Below, one piece after another: positions 28,886-38,428 of a stretch of DNA of 64,000 nt. Origin of the DNA: Streptomyces toyocaensis (GTDB lineage: Bacteria; Actinomycetota; Actinomycetes; Streptomycetales; Streptomycetaceae); the NCBI RefSeq assembly GCF_000725125.1, contig NZ_JFCB01000012.1, positions 1 through 64,000 on the forward strand, in the 5' to 3' direction. Each line of letters opens with the position of its first letter. Within the stretch, counting starts at the first letter, position 1. The position numbers and the translations under genes are program-made. A model generated the notes under the pieces. That model searched no databases, was not told where the DNA came from, and saw only the letters and a list, made by a program, of their open reading frames with translations.

Positions 28886-30694
28886 TCAGGCGTCCTCAGC
28901 CAGTTCCAGCCAGCGCAGTTCCAGCTCCTCCCGCTGACCGGTCAGCTCCCGCAGCTCGGCGTCGAGTCCGGCCACCTTCGCGAAGTCGGTGGCGTGCTCG
29001 GCGATGGCGGCGTGCAGCGCGCTCTCCTTCTCGGAGATCTTGTCGAGCTGGCGCTCGATCTTCTGGAGTTCCTTCTTGGCGGCGCGCTGGTCCGCGGCGC
29101 TCCTCTCCGGCGCCGCGCTCGGGGACGGCGCCGCCGGAACGGCGGCCGCGGCGGCCTCCTCCATCCTCTTGCGCCGCTCCAGGTACTCGTCGATGCCGCG
29201 GGGCAGCATCCGCAGGGTGCCGTCACCGAGGAGCGCGAACACCCGGTCGGTGGTGCGCTCGACGAAGAACCGGTCGTGGGAGATGACGATCATCGAACCG
29301 GGCCAGCCGTCGAGGACGTCCTCGAGCTGGGTCAGGGTCTCGATGTCGAGGTCGTTGGTGGGCTCGTCGAGGAAGAGGACGTTGGGCTCGTCCATGAGGA
29401 GGCGGAGCAGCTGGAGCCTGCGCCGCTCACCACCCGAGAGGTCCCCGACCGGCGTCCACTGCTTCTCCTTGCTGAACCCGAAGGTCTCGCACAGCTGACC
29501 GGCCGTCATCTCGCGTCCCTTGCCGAGGTCGACGCGCTCACGCACCTGCTGCACGGCCTGGAGCACCCGCCAGGCCGGGTCGAGTTCGGCGACCTCCTGG
29601 GACAGGTAGGCGAGCTTCACTGTCTTGCCGACGCGGATGCCGCCCCCCGCGGGCTGGACCTCGCCCTCGCTCCTGGCTGCCTCCGCCATGGCCCGCAACA
29701 GGGACGTCTTGCCCGCCCCGTTGACCCCCACCAGACCGATGCGGTCGCCGGGCCCGAGCTGCCAGGTGAGGTGCTTCAGCAGCACCTTGGGCCCGGCCTG
29801 GACGGTGACGTCCTCCAGGTCGAACACCGTCTTGCCCAGGCGGGTGGAGGCGAACTTCATCAGCTCGCTGCTGTCGCGCGGCGGCGGCACGTCCTTGATC
29901 AGCTCGTTGGCGGCCTCGACGCGGAACCGCGGCTTGGACGTCCGCGCGGGAGCGCCGCGCCGCAGCCAGGCCAGCTCCTTGCGGACCAGGTTCTGCCGCT
30001 TAACCTCCTCGGTGGCGGCGATGCGTTCGCGCTCGGCGCGGGCGAAGACGTAGTCGGAGTAGCCGCCCTCGTACTCGTACACGTCACCGCGCTGCACGTC
30101 CCACATGCGGGTGCAGACCTGGTCGAGGAACCACCGGTCGTGGGTGACGCAGACGAGCGCGGAGCGGCGGGTGCGCAGGTGCTCGGCGAGCCAGGCGATG
30201 CCCTCGACGTCGAGGTGGTTGGTCGGCTCGTCCAGGACGATCAGGTCCTGCTCCTCGATGAGCAGCTTGGCGAGCGCGATGCGGCGCCGCTCACCGCCGG
30301 ACAGCGGCCCGATGACCGTGTCGAGCCCCTTGGGGAACCCGGGCAGGTCCAGCCCGCCGAACAGCCCGGTGAGTACGTCCCTGACCTTGGCGTTCCCGGC
30401 CCACTCGTGGTCGGCCATGTCGCCGATGACCTCGTGGCGGACGGTGGCGGCGGGGTCGAGCGAGTCGTGCTGGGTGAGCACGCCGAGCCGCAGCCCGCCG
30501 GAGTGGGTGACCCGCCCGGTGTCGGCCTCCTCCAGCCGGGCCAGCATCCGGATCAGCGTGGTCTTGCCGTCCCCGTTGCGCCCCACGACCCCGATCCGGT
30601 CCCCTTCGGAGACGCCGAGGGAGATCCCGTCGAGCAAGGCACGCGTGCCGTACACCTTGCTGACGTTCTCGACATTGACCAGATTGACGGCCAT
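28886..30694 (-). CDS. ABC-F family ATPase
   Basis: This encodes 602 residues from ATG 30694. Two ABC domains in one chain without membrane segments define ABC-F proteins, which act on ribosomes rather than transport. Domain 1 has Walker A GRNGDGKTT at 38-46 (unusual Asp in place of Ala) and signature LSGGERRRIALAKLL. Domain 2 has GVNGAGKTS and LSGGERRRLQLLRLL; the Walker B regions read LIVLDEPTNHLD and VLFLDEPTNDLD. The C-terminus is a charged coiled coil (about 535-600), as in Uup-type members. It lies just before ispE in the same direction. Confidence 0.92.
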   Translation of the reverse strand: MAVNLVNVENVSKVYGTRALLDGISLGVSEGDRIGVVGRNGDGKTTLIRMLARLEEADTGRVTHSGGLRLGVLTQHDSLDPAATVRHEVIGDMADHEWAGNAKVRDVLTGLFGGLDLPGFPKGLDTVIGPLSGGERRRIALAKLLIEEQDLIVLDEPTNHLDVEGIAWLAEHLRTRRSALVCVTHDRWFLDQVCTRMWDVQRGDVYEYEGGYSDYVFARAERERIAATEEVKRQNLVRKELAWLRRGAPARTSKPRFRVEAANELIKDVPPPRDSSELMKFASTRLGKTVFDLEDVTVQAGPKVLLKHLTWQLGPGDRIGLVGVNGAGKTSLLRAMAEAARSEGEVQPAGGGIRVGKTVKLAYLSQEVAELDPAWRVLQAVQQVRERVDLGKGREMTAGQLCETFGFSKEKQWTPVGDLSGGERRRLQLLRLLMDEPNVLFLDEPTNDLDIETLTQLEDVLDGWPGSMIVISHDRFFVERTTDRVFALLGDGTLRMLPRGIDEYLERRKRMEEAAAAAVPAAPSPSAAPERSAADQRAAKKELQKIERQLDKISEKESALHAAIAEHATDFAKVAGLDAELRELTGQREELELRWLELAEDA

Positions 30695-30841
30695 TTCTCT
30701 CCTGCCCGGTGGATCGATCAGCTCTCCAGCGTAGGCCCTCGCGGGCGGAGGCCGACGCGCCGGGAGTCCGTCGCAAGGTCGACAAGCCTTACGGCACCGA
30801 CATCGACCTGACGGCCATCGACGAGCTCTGATCCGAGCCAC

Positions 30842-31735
30842 TCAGACGACCGTCGCCCCCGGTACCGGACCTGCCGCCGTGCGCACCGTGCGGCAGGTGC
30901 CCGAAGCCCGCAGGGCACCCGCGATCCCCTCCGCCGCCTCCGCGTCCCCTGCGAGGAACGCGATCGTCGGTCCCGACCCCGACACCAGCGACGCCAGTGC
31001 CCCCGCCGCACGCCCCGCCGCAAGGGTGTCCGCCAGTTCCGGGAACAGTGACAGCGCCGCCGGCTGGAGGTCGTTGGAGACGGTCGCGGCGAGCGCGTCG
31101 ACGTCCCCCTTGGCGAGCGCGTCGAGCAGGTCCCGCGAGGCCACCGGCCCGGGAATCTCCCGGCCCTTTGCCAGCCGGTCGAACTCCCGGAAGACCGCCG
31201 GTGTCGACAGCCCCCGCGCGGCCATCGCGAACACCCAGTGGAAGCTGCCCCCCACCTCGAGTTCCGTCAGCCGTTCGCCCCGCCCGGTGCCCAGTGCCGC
31301 CCCTCCCACCAGGCTGAACGGCACATCGCTGCCCAGCTCGGCGCAGATGTCGAGGAGTTCCCCGCGCGAGGCACCCGTGCCCCACAGCGCGTCGCACCCC
31401 AGCAGCGCGCCCGCGCCGTCGGCGCTGCCGCCCGCCATCCCGCCGGCGACGGGGATGTCCTTGGCGATGTGGATGTGGACGTCCGGGGCACGGCCGTACC
31501 GCTCGGCGAGCACCAGGGCGGCGCGGGCCGCGAGGTTCGTGCGGTCCAGGGGGACCTGACCGGCGTCGGGGCCGGCGCAGGTCACCCGCAGCTCCTCGGC
31601 CGCGGTGACCGTGATTTCGTCGTGGAGGCCCACCGCGAGGAAGACGTTCGCCAGGTCGTGGTAGCCGTCGGGGCGGGCCGCGCCGACCGCGAGCTGGACG
31701 TTGACCTTGGCGGGGACGCGGACGGTGACGCTCAC
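30842..31735 (-). CDS. ispE: 4-diphosphocytidyl-2-C-methyl-D-erythritol kinase
   Basis: This encodes 297 residues from GTG 31735, which overlaps the rsmA stop (GTGA). It phosphorylates CDP-ME in the MEP isoprenoid pathway. GHMP motifs are present: [14 protein letters not shown] with DGYH, the ATP loop [18 protein letters not shown], and [10 protein letters not shown] near the C-terminus. The rsmA-ispE order is conserved in actinobacteria. Confidence 0.95.
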   Translation of the reverse strand: MSVTVRVPAKVNVQLAVGAARPDGYHDLANVFLAVGLHDEITVTAAEELRVTCAGPDAGQVPLDRTNLAARAALVLAERYGRAPDVHIHIAKDIPVAGGMAGGSADGAGALLGCDALWGTGASRGELLDICAELGSDVPFSLVGGAALGTGRGERLTELEVGGSFHWVFAMAARGLSTPAVFREFDRLAKGREIPGPVASRDLLDALAKGDVDALAATVSNDLQPAALSLFPELADTLAAGRAAGALASLVSGSGPTIAFLAGDAEAAEGIAGALRASGTCRTVRTAAGPVPGATVV

Positions 31736-32622
31736 TGCTGACCGGGCTCCTTGTTCTCGGCGTGCTCGGCGTTCTCGGCGATGCGCGCGAACTCCTCCAC
31801 CGTGAGGGACTCGCCCCGGGCCTGCGGCGACACCCCGGCGGCGACCAGCGCGGCCTCCGCGGCGGCCGCCGACCCCGCCCACCCGGCGAGCGCGGCCCGC
31901 AGGGTCTTGCGGCGCTGGGCGAAGGCCGCGTCCACGACGGCGAACACCTCGCGCCGGGACGCACTGGTCTTCGGCGGCTCGGCGCGGCGGACCAGCGAGA
32001 CCAGCCCGCTGTCCACGTTCGGGGCGGGCCAGAAGACGTTCCGCCCGATGGCTCCGGCCCGCTTGACCTCCGCGTACCAGTTGGCCTTGACCGAGGGCAC
32101 GCCGTACACCTTCGAGCCGGGCGCGGCGGCGAGCCGGTCGGCCACCTCCGACTGGACCATGACCAGGGTGCGCTCGATGCTCGGGAAGCTCTCCAGCATG
32201 TGCAGCAGCACCGGGACGGCCACGTTGTAGGGCAGGTTCGCGACGAGCGCGGTCGGGGCGGGTCCGGGCAGCTCGGTGACGTGCATCGCGTCGGAGTGGA
32301 CCAGCGCGAACCGGTCGGCGCGCCCGGGCATGCGGGCGGCGACGGTCGCGGGCAGCGCCGCGGCGAGGACGTCGTCGATCTCGACGGCGGTGACCCGGTC
32401 GGCGGCCTCGAGGAGCGCCAGGGTGAGCGAGCCGAGCCCCGGGCCGACCTCGACGACCACGTCGTCGGGACGCACCCCGGCGGTGCGGACGATACGGCGG
32501 ACCGTGTTGGCGTCGATGACGAAGTTCTGGCCGCGCTGCTTGGTGGGCCGTACGCCGAGGGCGGCCGCCAGTTCACGGATGTCGGCGGGGCCCAGGAGGG
32601 CGTCGGGGGTGGGGCTGGTCAC
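31732..32622 (-). CDS. rsmA: 16S rRNA (adenine1518/1519-N6) dimethyltransferase
   Basis: This encodes 296 residues from GTG 32622 (weak ribosome site). It dimethylates two adenines in helix 45 of 16S rRNA during 30S maturation. [14 protein letters not shown], the SAM motif [17 protein letters not shown], and the catalytic NLPYNVA are intact; the C-terminal helical domain follows. The stop overlaps the ispE start. tatD ends 97 bp upstream, with no rpfB in between. Confidence 0.95.
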   Translation of the reverse strand: MTSPTPDALLGPADIRELAAALGVRPTKQRGQNFVIDANTVRRIVRTAGVRPDDVVVEVGPGLGSLTLALLEAADRVTAVEIDDVLAAALPATVAARMPGRADRFALVHSDAMHVTELPGPAPTALVANLPYNVAVPVLLHMLESFPSIERTLVMVQSEVADRLAAAPGSKVYGVPSVKANWYAEVKRAGAIGRNVFWPAPNVDSGLVSLVRRAEPPKTSASRREVFAVVDAAFAQRRKTLRAALAGWAGSAAAAEAALVAAGVSPQARGESLTVEEFARIAENAEHAENKEPGQQ

Positions 32623-32719
32623 GGGACAAGGGTACGGGGCGCCCGGAGCCGCCCTGGTCACCCCCGCGGGCGGGACCCGCGGGGACACGACGACGGAACG
32701 TGCGCGGCGCGGCCGCCCG

Positions 32720-33601
32720 TCAGTAGCCGAAGGCGCGGGCCGTGTTCGCCCCGAGGGCCGTGGCCAGGCCGTCCTCGTCGATGCCCCGTACGGCCGCCAT
32801 GGCACGCACCGTGACCGGCACCAGGTAGGGGGCGTTGGGCCGTCCGCGGTAGGGCACCGGGGTCAGGAACGGCGCGTCGGTCTCGACCAGGACCAGTTCC
32901 AGCGGGGCCACGGCGAGCGCGTCCCGCAGGTTCCGCGCGTTCTTGAAGGTGACGTTGCCGGCGAACGACATGTAGTACCCGGCGCTCGCGCAGATCTCCG
33001 CCATCTCGGCGTCCCCGGAGTAGCAGTGGAAGACGGTGCGCTCGGGGGCGCCCTCCTCCTTGAGCACGCGCAGGACGTCGGCGTGGGCATCGCGGTCGTG
33101 GATCACCAGGGTCTTGCCGTGCCGCTTGGCGATCTCTATGTGGGCGCGGAAGGACCGCTCCTGCGCCTCCTTGCCCTCCGGCCCGGTGCGGAAGTAGTCG
33201 AGGCCCGTCTCGCCGACGCCCTTGACCTGGGGCAGCGCGGCCAGCCGGTCGATCTCGGCGAGCGCCTCGTCCAGCCCCGCGTCCCCGCCCGGCTCGCGGG
33301 CCCCCTGCCGGGACCAGCCGTCGGTGTCCCCGTGGACGATGCGGGGCGCCTCGTTGGGGTGCAGCGCGACCGTGGCGTGGACGGCGTCGTACGCCGCCGC
33401 GGTCCGGGCCGCCCACTCGGACCCCTTGAGGTCGCAGCCGACCTGCACCACCGTCGTCACGCCCACCGACGCGGCCTTGGCGAGGGCCTCCTCGACCGTG
33501 CCGGACTGCATGTCGAGGTGGGTGTGGGAGTCCGCGACCGGTACCCGCAGGGGCTCCGGGAGCGGCGGGGCGGCGTTCTTGTCGGGGGCGTTCGCAGACA
33601 T
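32720..33601 (-). CDS. tatD: TatD-family metal-dependent DNase/hydrolase
   Basis: This encodes 293 residues. The TIM-barrel metal ligands are visible: DSHTHLD at 24-30, the bridging Glu in [10 protein letters not shown], His in VIHDRDA, His in VFHCYSGD, and Asp in VETDAPFL. The family has 3'-5' DNase activity and D-aminoacyl or repair roles. A short extra segment at about 93-108 ([17 protein letters not shown]) is typical of Streptomyces copies. It is followed by rsmA and preceded by rsmI in the same direction. Confidence 0.93.
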   Translation of the reverse strand: MSANAPDKNAAPPLPEPLRVPVADSHTHLDMQSGTVEEALAKAASVGVTTVVQVGCDLKGSEWAARTAAAYDAVHATVALHPNEAPRIVHGDTDGWSRQGAREPGGDAGLDEALAEIDRLAALPQVKGVGETGLDYFRTGPEGKEAQERSFRAHIEIAKRHGKTLVIHDRDAHADVLRVLKEEGAPERTVFHCYSGDAEMAEICASAGYYMSFAGNVTFKNARNLRDALAVAPLELVLVETDAPFLTPVPYRGRPNAPYLVPVTVRAMAAVRGIDEDGLATALGANTARAFGY

Positions 33602-33631
33602 GCCCCCGATCCTACGAAAAGCCCCGCGTCC

Positions 33632-34504
33632 CTAACGGCGTCCGGGCGGACCGACGTCCCCGGCGGCGTTCTTGGACGCGACCACCGCGTCGAACACCTG
33701 CCTCTTGGGCAGGCCCGCCTCCACCGCCACTGCGGCGATCGCCTCCTTGCGCCGCTCCCCCGCCTCCTCCCGCACCCGCACCCTGCGCACCAGCTCGGCG
33801 GCGTCCACCTCCTCGGGCCCGTGCTCGGGCGCGCCCTCGACCACCACGGTGATCTCCCCGCGCACGCCCTCGGCCGCCCACGCGGCCAGCTCGGCCAGCG
33901 GGCCGCGCCTGACCTCCTCGTACGTCTTGGTCAGCTCCCGGCAGACGGCGGCCCGGCGCTCCGCCCCGAACACCTCGGCCATCGCGGCGAGCGTGTCGTC
34001 GAGGCGGTGCGGGGCCTCGAAGTAGACGAGGGTGCGCCGTTCCCCGGCGACCTCGCGCAGCCGCCCCAGCCGCTCCCCGGCCTTGCGGGGCAGGAACCCC
34101 TCGAAGCAGAACCGGTCCACGGGCAGCCCGGACAGGGCGAGCGCGGTGAGGACGGCGGACGGCCCGGGCACCGCGGTGACCTTGACGTCCCGCTCGACGG
34201 CCGCGGCGACCAGCCGGTACCCGGGGTCGGACACGGAGGGCATCCCGGCGTCGGTCACCAGCAGCACGCGCGCGCCGCCCGTCAGTTCCTCGACCAGTTC
34301 GGGCGTACGGGCGGCCTCGTTGCCCTCGAAGTACGACACGACCCGCCCCCTGGGGGTGACGCCGAGCGCCTGGGTCAGCCGCCGCAGCCGGCGCGTGTCC
34401 TCCGCGGCGACGACGTCGGCGCCGGCCAGTTCCTCGGCGAGCCGGGGCGGCGCGTCCGAGATGTCGCCGATGGGGGTGCCTGCGAGTACGAGGGTTCCGG
34501 TCAC
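33632..34504 (-). CDS. rsmI: 16S rRNA (cytidine1402-2'-O)-methyltransferase
   Basis: This encodes 290 residues from GTG 34504. It methylates the ribose of C1402 in the decoding centre. The tetrapyrrole-methylase fold motifs are present: LVLAGTPIGDISD at the N-terminus, AAEDTRR, YFEGNE, TDAGMPSVSDPGYRL, and AVPGPSAVLTALALSGLP. The C-terminal part (AAVAVEAGLPKRQVFDAVV) matches RsmI. It is divergent from pmt with 85 bp between. Confidence 0.94.
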   Translation of the reverse strand: MTGTLVLAGTPIGDISDAPPRLAEELAGADVVAAEDTRRLRRLTQALGVTPRGRVVSYFEGNEAARTPELVEELTGGARVLLVTDAGMPSVSDPGYRLVAAAVERDVKVTAVPGPSAVLTALALSGLPVDRFCFEGFLPRKAGERLGRLREVAGERRTLVYFEAPHRLDDTLAAMAEVFGAERRAAVCRELTKTYEEVRRGPLAELAAWAAEGVRGEITVVVEGAPEHGPEEVDAAELVRRVRVREEAGERRKEAIAAVAVEAGLPKRQVFDAVVASKNAAGDVGPPGRR

Positions 34505-34589
34505 GCCCCCATCCTCCCAGTCGCGGACGCGGCCGGGGCATACCGGCCATGCGCGGGACTCACACAGCGCGGTTCCCTACGATGGCGCG

Positions 34590-36335
34590 GTGACCAGTAC
34601 CGCGTCCTCCACGGACACCCGGCAGGAGCAGTCGCCGCTCGACGAGCGGCAGACGTGGCAGCAGCGGCTGCGCCGTTTCGGCTACCAGGCGTCGGGCCCC
34701 AGAGGGGACGTCCGTGACCGCCTGGTCCCGCCGTACACCGAGCCCTCGGGCCGGCTGTGGACGACGCTCGGGGTGTCACCGCCGTTCGCGGGGCGCCTCG
34801 TCCGCTGGTCGGCGTGGGGCGGTCCGCTGCTGGTCACGCTGCTGGCGGGGGTCCTGCGGTTCTGGAACCTGGGCAGCCCCAAGGCGGTGATATTCGACGA
34901 GACGTACTACGCCAAGGACGCGTGGGCGCTGATCCACCGCGGGTTCGAGGTCAACTGGGACAAGAACGCCAACCGTCTGATTCTGGACTCGGGCGGGGAC
35001 GTCCCCATCCCCACCGACGCCGCGTACGTGGTGCATCCGCCGGTCGGCAAGTACGTCATCGGGCTGGGCGAGCTGATGTTCGGCTTCGACCCGTTCGGCT
35101 GGCGGTTCATGACCGCCCTGCTGGGCACGCTGTCCGTGCTGATGCTGTGCCGGATCGGCCGGCGGCTGTTCCGTTCGACGTTCCTCGGCTGTCTCGCGGG
35201 CGCGCTGATGGCGGTGGACGGGCTGCACTTCGTGATGAGCCGGACCGCGCTGCTGGACGGCGTCCTGATGTTCTTCGTGCTCGCGGCCTTCGGCTGTCTG
35301 CTGGTCGACCGGGACCGGGCGCGGGAGAGACTCGCCGCGGCGCTCCCGGTGGACGCGGACGGCCGGACGCGGCCGGACGCGGAGGTCGCCGAGCACGCCC
35401 GGATCGGTTTCCGTCCCTGGCGGCTGGCGGCCGGCCTGATGCTGGGCCTGGCGATCGGCACCAAGTGGAACGCCCTGTACATCATGGCCGCGTTCTGCGT
35501 GATGGCGGTGCTGTGGGACGTCGGTGCGCGCAGGGTGGCGGGCGCCGTGCGGCCCCGGACGGCGGTCCTCCGGCGTGACCTGGGCTGGGCGTTCCTGTCG
35601 ACCGTGCCGGTGGCGGTGGTCACCTACTTCGCGTCCTGGATCGGCTGGATCCTCTCGCCGTCCGACGGCACCGGCGGCTACTACCGCGACTGGGCGGTCA
35701 AGGACGGCCGCGACAGCGACTGGTCGTGGCTGTTCCCGGACTGGTGGCGCAGCCTGTGGCACTACGAGAACCAGGTGTACGAGTTCCACGTGGGACTGTC
35801 CTCGCCGCACACCTACGAGTCCAACCCGTGGAGCTGGATCGTCACGGGCCGCCCGGTGTCGTACTTCTACGAGTCCCCCGCGCCCGGCGTGGACGGCTGT
35901 CCGTCGGACGCCGGGGAGAAGTGCGCCCAGGAGGTCCTGGCCATCGGCACGCCGCTGCTGTGGTGGGTGGGCTGTTTCGCCCTGCTGTACGTGCTGTGGC
36001 GCTGGTTCTTCCGCCGGGACTGGCGGGCGGGCGCCATCGCCTGCGGCGTCGCGGCCGGCTACGCGCCGTGGTTCCTCTACCAGGAACGCACGATCTTCTT
36101 CTTCTACGCCGTCGTCTTCCTCCCGTTCCTGTGCCTGGCCGTGGCGATGCTCCTGGGAGCGCTCGTCGGCCCACCCCGCGCCGGCGACGCCCGCCGCGTC
36201 GCGGGCGCGACGGCGGCGGGCGTCCTGACCCTGCTGATCGCGTGGAACTTCATCTACTTCTGGCCGATCCTCACCGGCACCCCGATCCCGATCGACGACT
36301 GGCGCTCGCGGATGTGGCTGGACACCTGGGTCTAG
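34590..36335 (+). CDS. pmt: Protein O-mannosyltransferase, 3' end supplied by an integrated element
   Basis: This encodes 581 residues from GTG 34590. It transfers mannose from polyprenyl-phosphate-mannose to secreted proteins in the membrane. The first loop carries the catalytic DE pair (VIFDETYYAKDAW), HPPVGKYVIG follows, and about 10-11 membrane helices are visible. In S. coelicolor this activity is needed to glycosylate the phage phiC31 receptor and some lipoproteins. The last 87 bp before the final codon are duplicated exactly at 51662-51748. The present 3' end (final sense codon GTC, stop TAG) comes from the integrated element, and the displaced end (GTG TAG) lies at attR. The protein is unchanged. 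Confidence 0.93.
   Translation: MTSTASSTDTRQEQSPLDERQTWQQRLRRFGYQASGPRGDVRDRLVPPYTEPSGRLWTTLGVSPPFAGRLVRWSAWGGPLLVTLLAGVLRFWNLGSPKAVIFDETYYAKDAWALIHRGFEVNWDKNANRLILDSGGDVPIPTDAAYVVHPPVGKYVIGLGELMFGFDPFGWRFMTALLGTLSVLMLCRIGRRLFRSTFLGCLAGALMAVDGLHFVMSRTALLDGVLMFFVLAAFGCLLVDRDRARERLAAALPVDADGRTRPDAEVAEHARIGFRPWRLAAGLMLGLAIGTKWNALYIMAAFCVMAVLWDVGARRVAGAVRPRTAVLRRDLGWAFLSTVPVAVVTYFASWIGWILSPSDGTGGYYRDWAVKDGRDSDWSWLFPDWWRSLWHYENQVYEFHVGLSSPHTYESNPWSWIVTGRPVSYFYESPAPGVDGCPSDAGEKCAQEVLAIGTPLLWWVGCFALLYVLWRWFFRRDWRAGAIACGVAAGYAPWFLYQERTIFFFYAVVFLPFLCLAVAMLLGALVGPPRAGDARRVAGATAAGVLTLLIAWNFIYFWPILTGTPIPIDDWRSRMWLDTWV
36245..36331 (+). repeat. attL: left 87-bp direct repeat of the integrated element
   Basis: This is identical over all 87 bp to 51662-51748. 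It covers the last 29 codons of pmt up to the final Val codon. Identity stops at 36332 (C versus G). Confidence 0.92.
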
Positions 36336-36348
36336 CTGGGCAGACACA

Positions 36349-36383
36349 CCACGAGGGCGCGGCGGTCTGCCGCGCCCTCGTGG
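36349..36383 (+). terminator. Element-borne terminator after pmt
   Basis: A perfect 15-bp stem (36349-36363 with 36369-36383) has a 5-nt loop, 14 bp after the pmt stop. The element therefore restores both the coding end and a terminator for its host gene. Confidence 0.8.
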
Positions 36384-36565
36384 TCGTTGTTGGTCGTCAA
36401 TGGCTGTCGCTGGTCCTCCTCGCACGGCCCGGTGACGGCCCGGCTGTGGTCTTCAGCAGACTTACAACGGACCAGATTCAGATCCTCTGACCTGCGGGCT
36501 CGTCATCGTTGATGTGGTCTGAGGGCTGGCTGACATCTACTAGGCACGCGCTGGGGGAGGTCACC

Positions 36566-37915
36566 TCATTGCAGAACGCGCATGGCCAGCACGGATCCGT
36601 CTGGGTGTACTGAGACAGGGCCCCACCACTCGTGGTCCCAGGTGTCACGTGGCCAGGTCGCACGCCTTACGTACACCTCGCTGCGGTATTGCTCCACCCT
36701 GCCCGCCTCGAGGTGGCGGAATAGATCTTCAGCGATCCCCGAGAAGGCTTCCACACGCGTTCTGTTCAAGCGGAACACGTGATCCGTACCGACGCAGGGA
36801 ATGCCCAGAAACTCCCCGTAGGCGTCCTGAACACTGCCAGCAGCCGCATGGGCGAAGCCAGTGAAGTGACGCTGTCCCTGCCGCTTGGTCAGATACTGGG
36901 CTGTTGCTGCCCCATCACCAGCAAAGGCCGTCAGCCCAGCAGTCGCTGTCCGCGCTAGTACGTGGCGAAACCACTCATAGTGTTTCGGACCCACGTGGAA
37001 ACCAGGTACGGACGGCTGCGTCTCGTCGCCTTCAGACGGCGGCTGGATGCCGGGATAGATGTTCTCGTCTTCGAGCCGATCGTCCAGGCTTCTCTCATAG
37101 GAGGACGCCCGCTCAGTCAGACGCCCACCCCGGCCCGTGGACTGCAGTACGTGGACTGTAAGCGGGCCTTTCAAGGGGAGCTCCGTACTGAATACCAGGC
37201 ACGGCGTTTCGTTCCATCCCCCGATGTGCACTGCCTCTACGGCGGCCGAAGCAGCCGCGAGCTGGTCGTCCGAGTCCGCAGCGTTACCGTGGTGCCCTCG
37301 GCACTCGATCGGGACCACCAACGACTCCGCACCTGGCTTCCAGACCTCAGCGAAGAATCGCGGACGGTAGCGGTACCCGGATCGGGGCCCCTTGTCCCTA
37401 CTGTTCAGGGCCCAACCTGCCCGAAGAGTCGTATCGGCAGGGACAATCGAAACGCAGTACCCAGGGTGGCGCCGAGTCAGAACTTCCTTGGCCAATGCCA
37501 ACGCGAAGCCGACTCCCAGCTCCCCAGACTGAAGCGCCTTGTAGTGCTCCGCTGTCTCCCGCCCCTCAGCAGAGAGCTTCATGTGCTCGCTGGAGTTACC
37601 GGCCAAAGCCTGGGTGTACTTCAGACTGCCCCAGTGCTCAGCGAGCCCTCGGCCGGCGCCTCGCCGGGACAGCGCGATGGCTCGACCAAGCGTGTGCAAG
37701 ACGTTCCAGGGGGTCAGCTGCAGGGAGCCAACTTCCCCAGTGGATACCGGTTGCAGGTCCGGCTTACGCCGAAGCGCTTCGCCTTCCTTCTCCTTACGCT
37801 TCTTGTCATCCTTAGCCGCAGCCGCAGCTACGCTGCCGACCAGCGCTGCGTCCGAATGCACCGCAACGTTCGACATCTGCGCGAGGTCGCTGAGTACGTC
37901 TGCTGCTGGCTTCAC
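36566..37915 (-). CDS. AICE cargo A: hypothetical protein, possible degenerate PD-(D/E)XK fold
   Basis: This encodes 449 residues from GTG 37915, placed by GGAGGGGGA at 37921-37929. No family is recognised. A charged Lys/Glu stretch lies at about 35-50. The middle shows an ordered pattern: GELGVGFALALAKEVL, then YRYRPRFFAEVW, then VPIECRGHHGN, then PCLVFSTELPL. This strand/helix layout with E...(E)CR resembles a PD-(D/E)XK nuclease in which Asp and Lys have become Arg; that is inference. The last third contains HYEWFRHVLARTATAGLTAF. No signal peptide or membrane helix is seen. It diverges from cargo B/C across 513 bp. It is likely accessory (defence, stress or unknown). Confidence 0.75.
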   Translation of the reverse strand: MKPAADVLSDLAQMSNVAVHSDAALVGSVAAAAAKDDKKRKEKEGEALRRKPDLQPVSTGEVGSLQLTPWNVLHTLGRAIALSRRGAGRGLAEHWGSLKYTQALAGNSSEHMKLSAEGRETAEHYKALQSGELGVGFALALAKEVLTRRHPGYCVSIVPADTTLRAGWALNSRDKGPRSGYRYRPRFFAEVWKPGAESLVVPIECRGHHGNAADSDDQLAAASAAVEAVHIGGWNETPCLVFSTELPLKGPLTVHVLQSTGRGGRLTERASSYERSLDDRLEDENIYPGIQPPSEGDETQPSVPGFHVGPKHYEWFRHVLARTATAGLTAFAGDGAATAQYLTKRQGQRHFTGFAHAAAGSVQDAYGEFLGIPCVGTDHVFRLNRTRVEAFSGIAEDLFRHLEAGRVEQYRSEVYVRRATWPRDTWDHEWWGPVSVHPDGSVLAMRVLQ

Positions 37916-38428
37916 GTTGCTCCCCCTCCGACAAGCCCCTTGGCTGACGTCGCAACGTAGGGGGCGGTTCAGGGGCGCACACAAGTGCGCATGGGGCGCA
38001 AACAGGCACTGTCACGCAACACGGCTACGCGCTACGTGACCCACTGATGGCCACAGCGCTGCACCCCCTGTGTCGGGTGACTCACCCCAGGAGGTGTAGC
38101 CGGAGACGTCTATCCAGCCACCTTAGCCATGGCTTCGTCCGAGTCGAGGATCAACTCAGGCAGCATGCCAGAGCGGTGCGGGGGGTGGTCACCCATGAGC
38201 ACCATCTGGCATGGTCGGTCGGCCTCGCACGGCTCAAAGACGGCCTAGCAGCCGTCGCGCTCGCTGCTTCCGTGGGCGGGAGCCGTCAGCGAGAGAAGGA
38301 CTCAGGTCGCACCGGCGGCAGCTCGGAGCAACCCGGCATCTCGACTGTGCCAAGCCGTCCATGACCATGGCGACCATACAATTTGAACCAAAACTGCCCC
38401 GTGCAGACTTCGTGACTGCCATAATCTG
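37916..38428. other. 513-bp divergent region in the AICE cargo
   Basis: This must hold the promoters of cargo A (minus) and cargo B/C (plus). TACAAT at 38377-38382 is a good -10 candidate for the plus-strand pair. A 105-codon frame at 38047-38364 has no ribosome site or coding character. Nothing else is recognised. Confidence 0.4.

Noticed and set aside
38047..38364. A 105-codon plus-strand frame in the AICE cargo gap
   Set aside because: No ribosome site, no domain, unbiased codons; left as intergenic.
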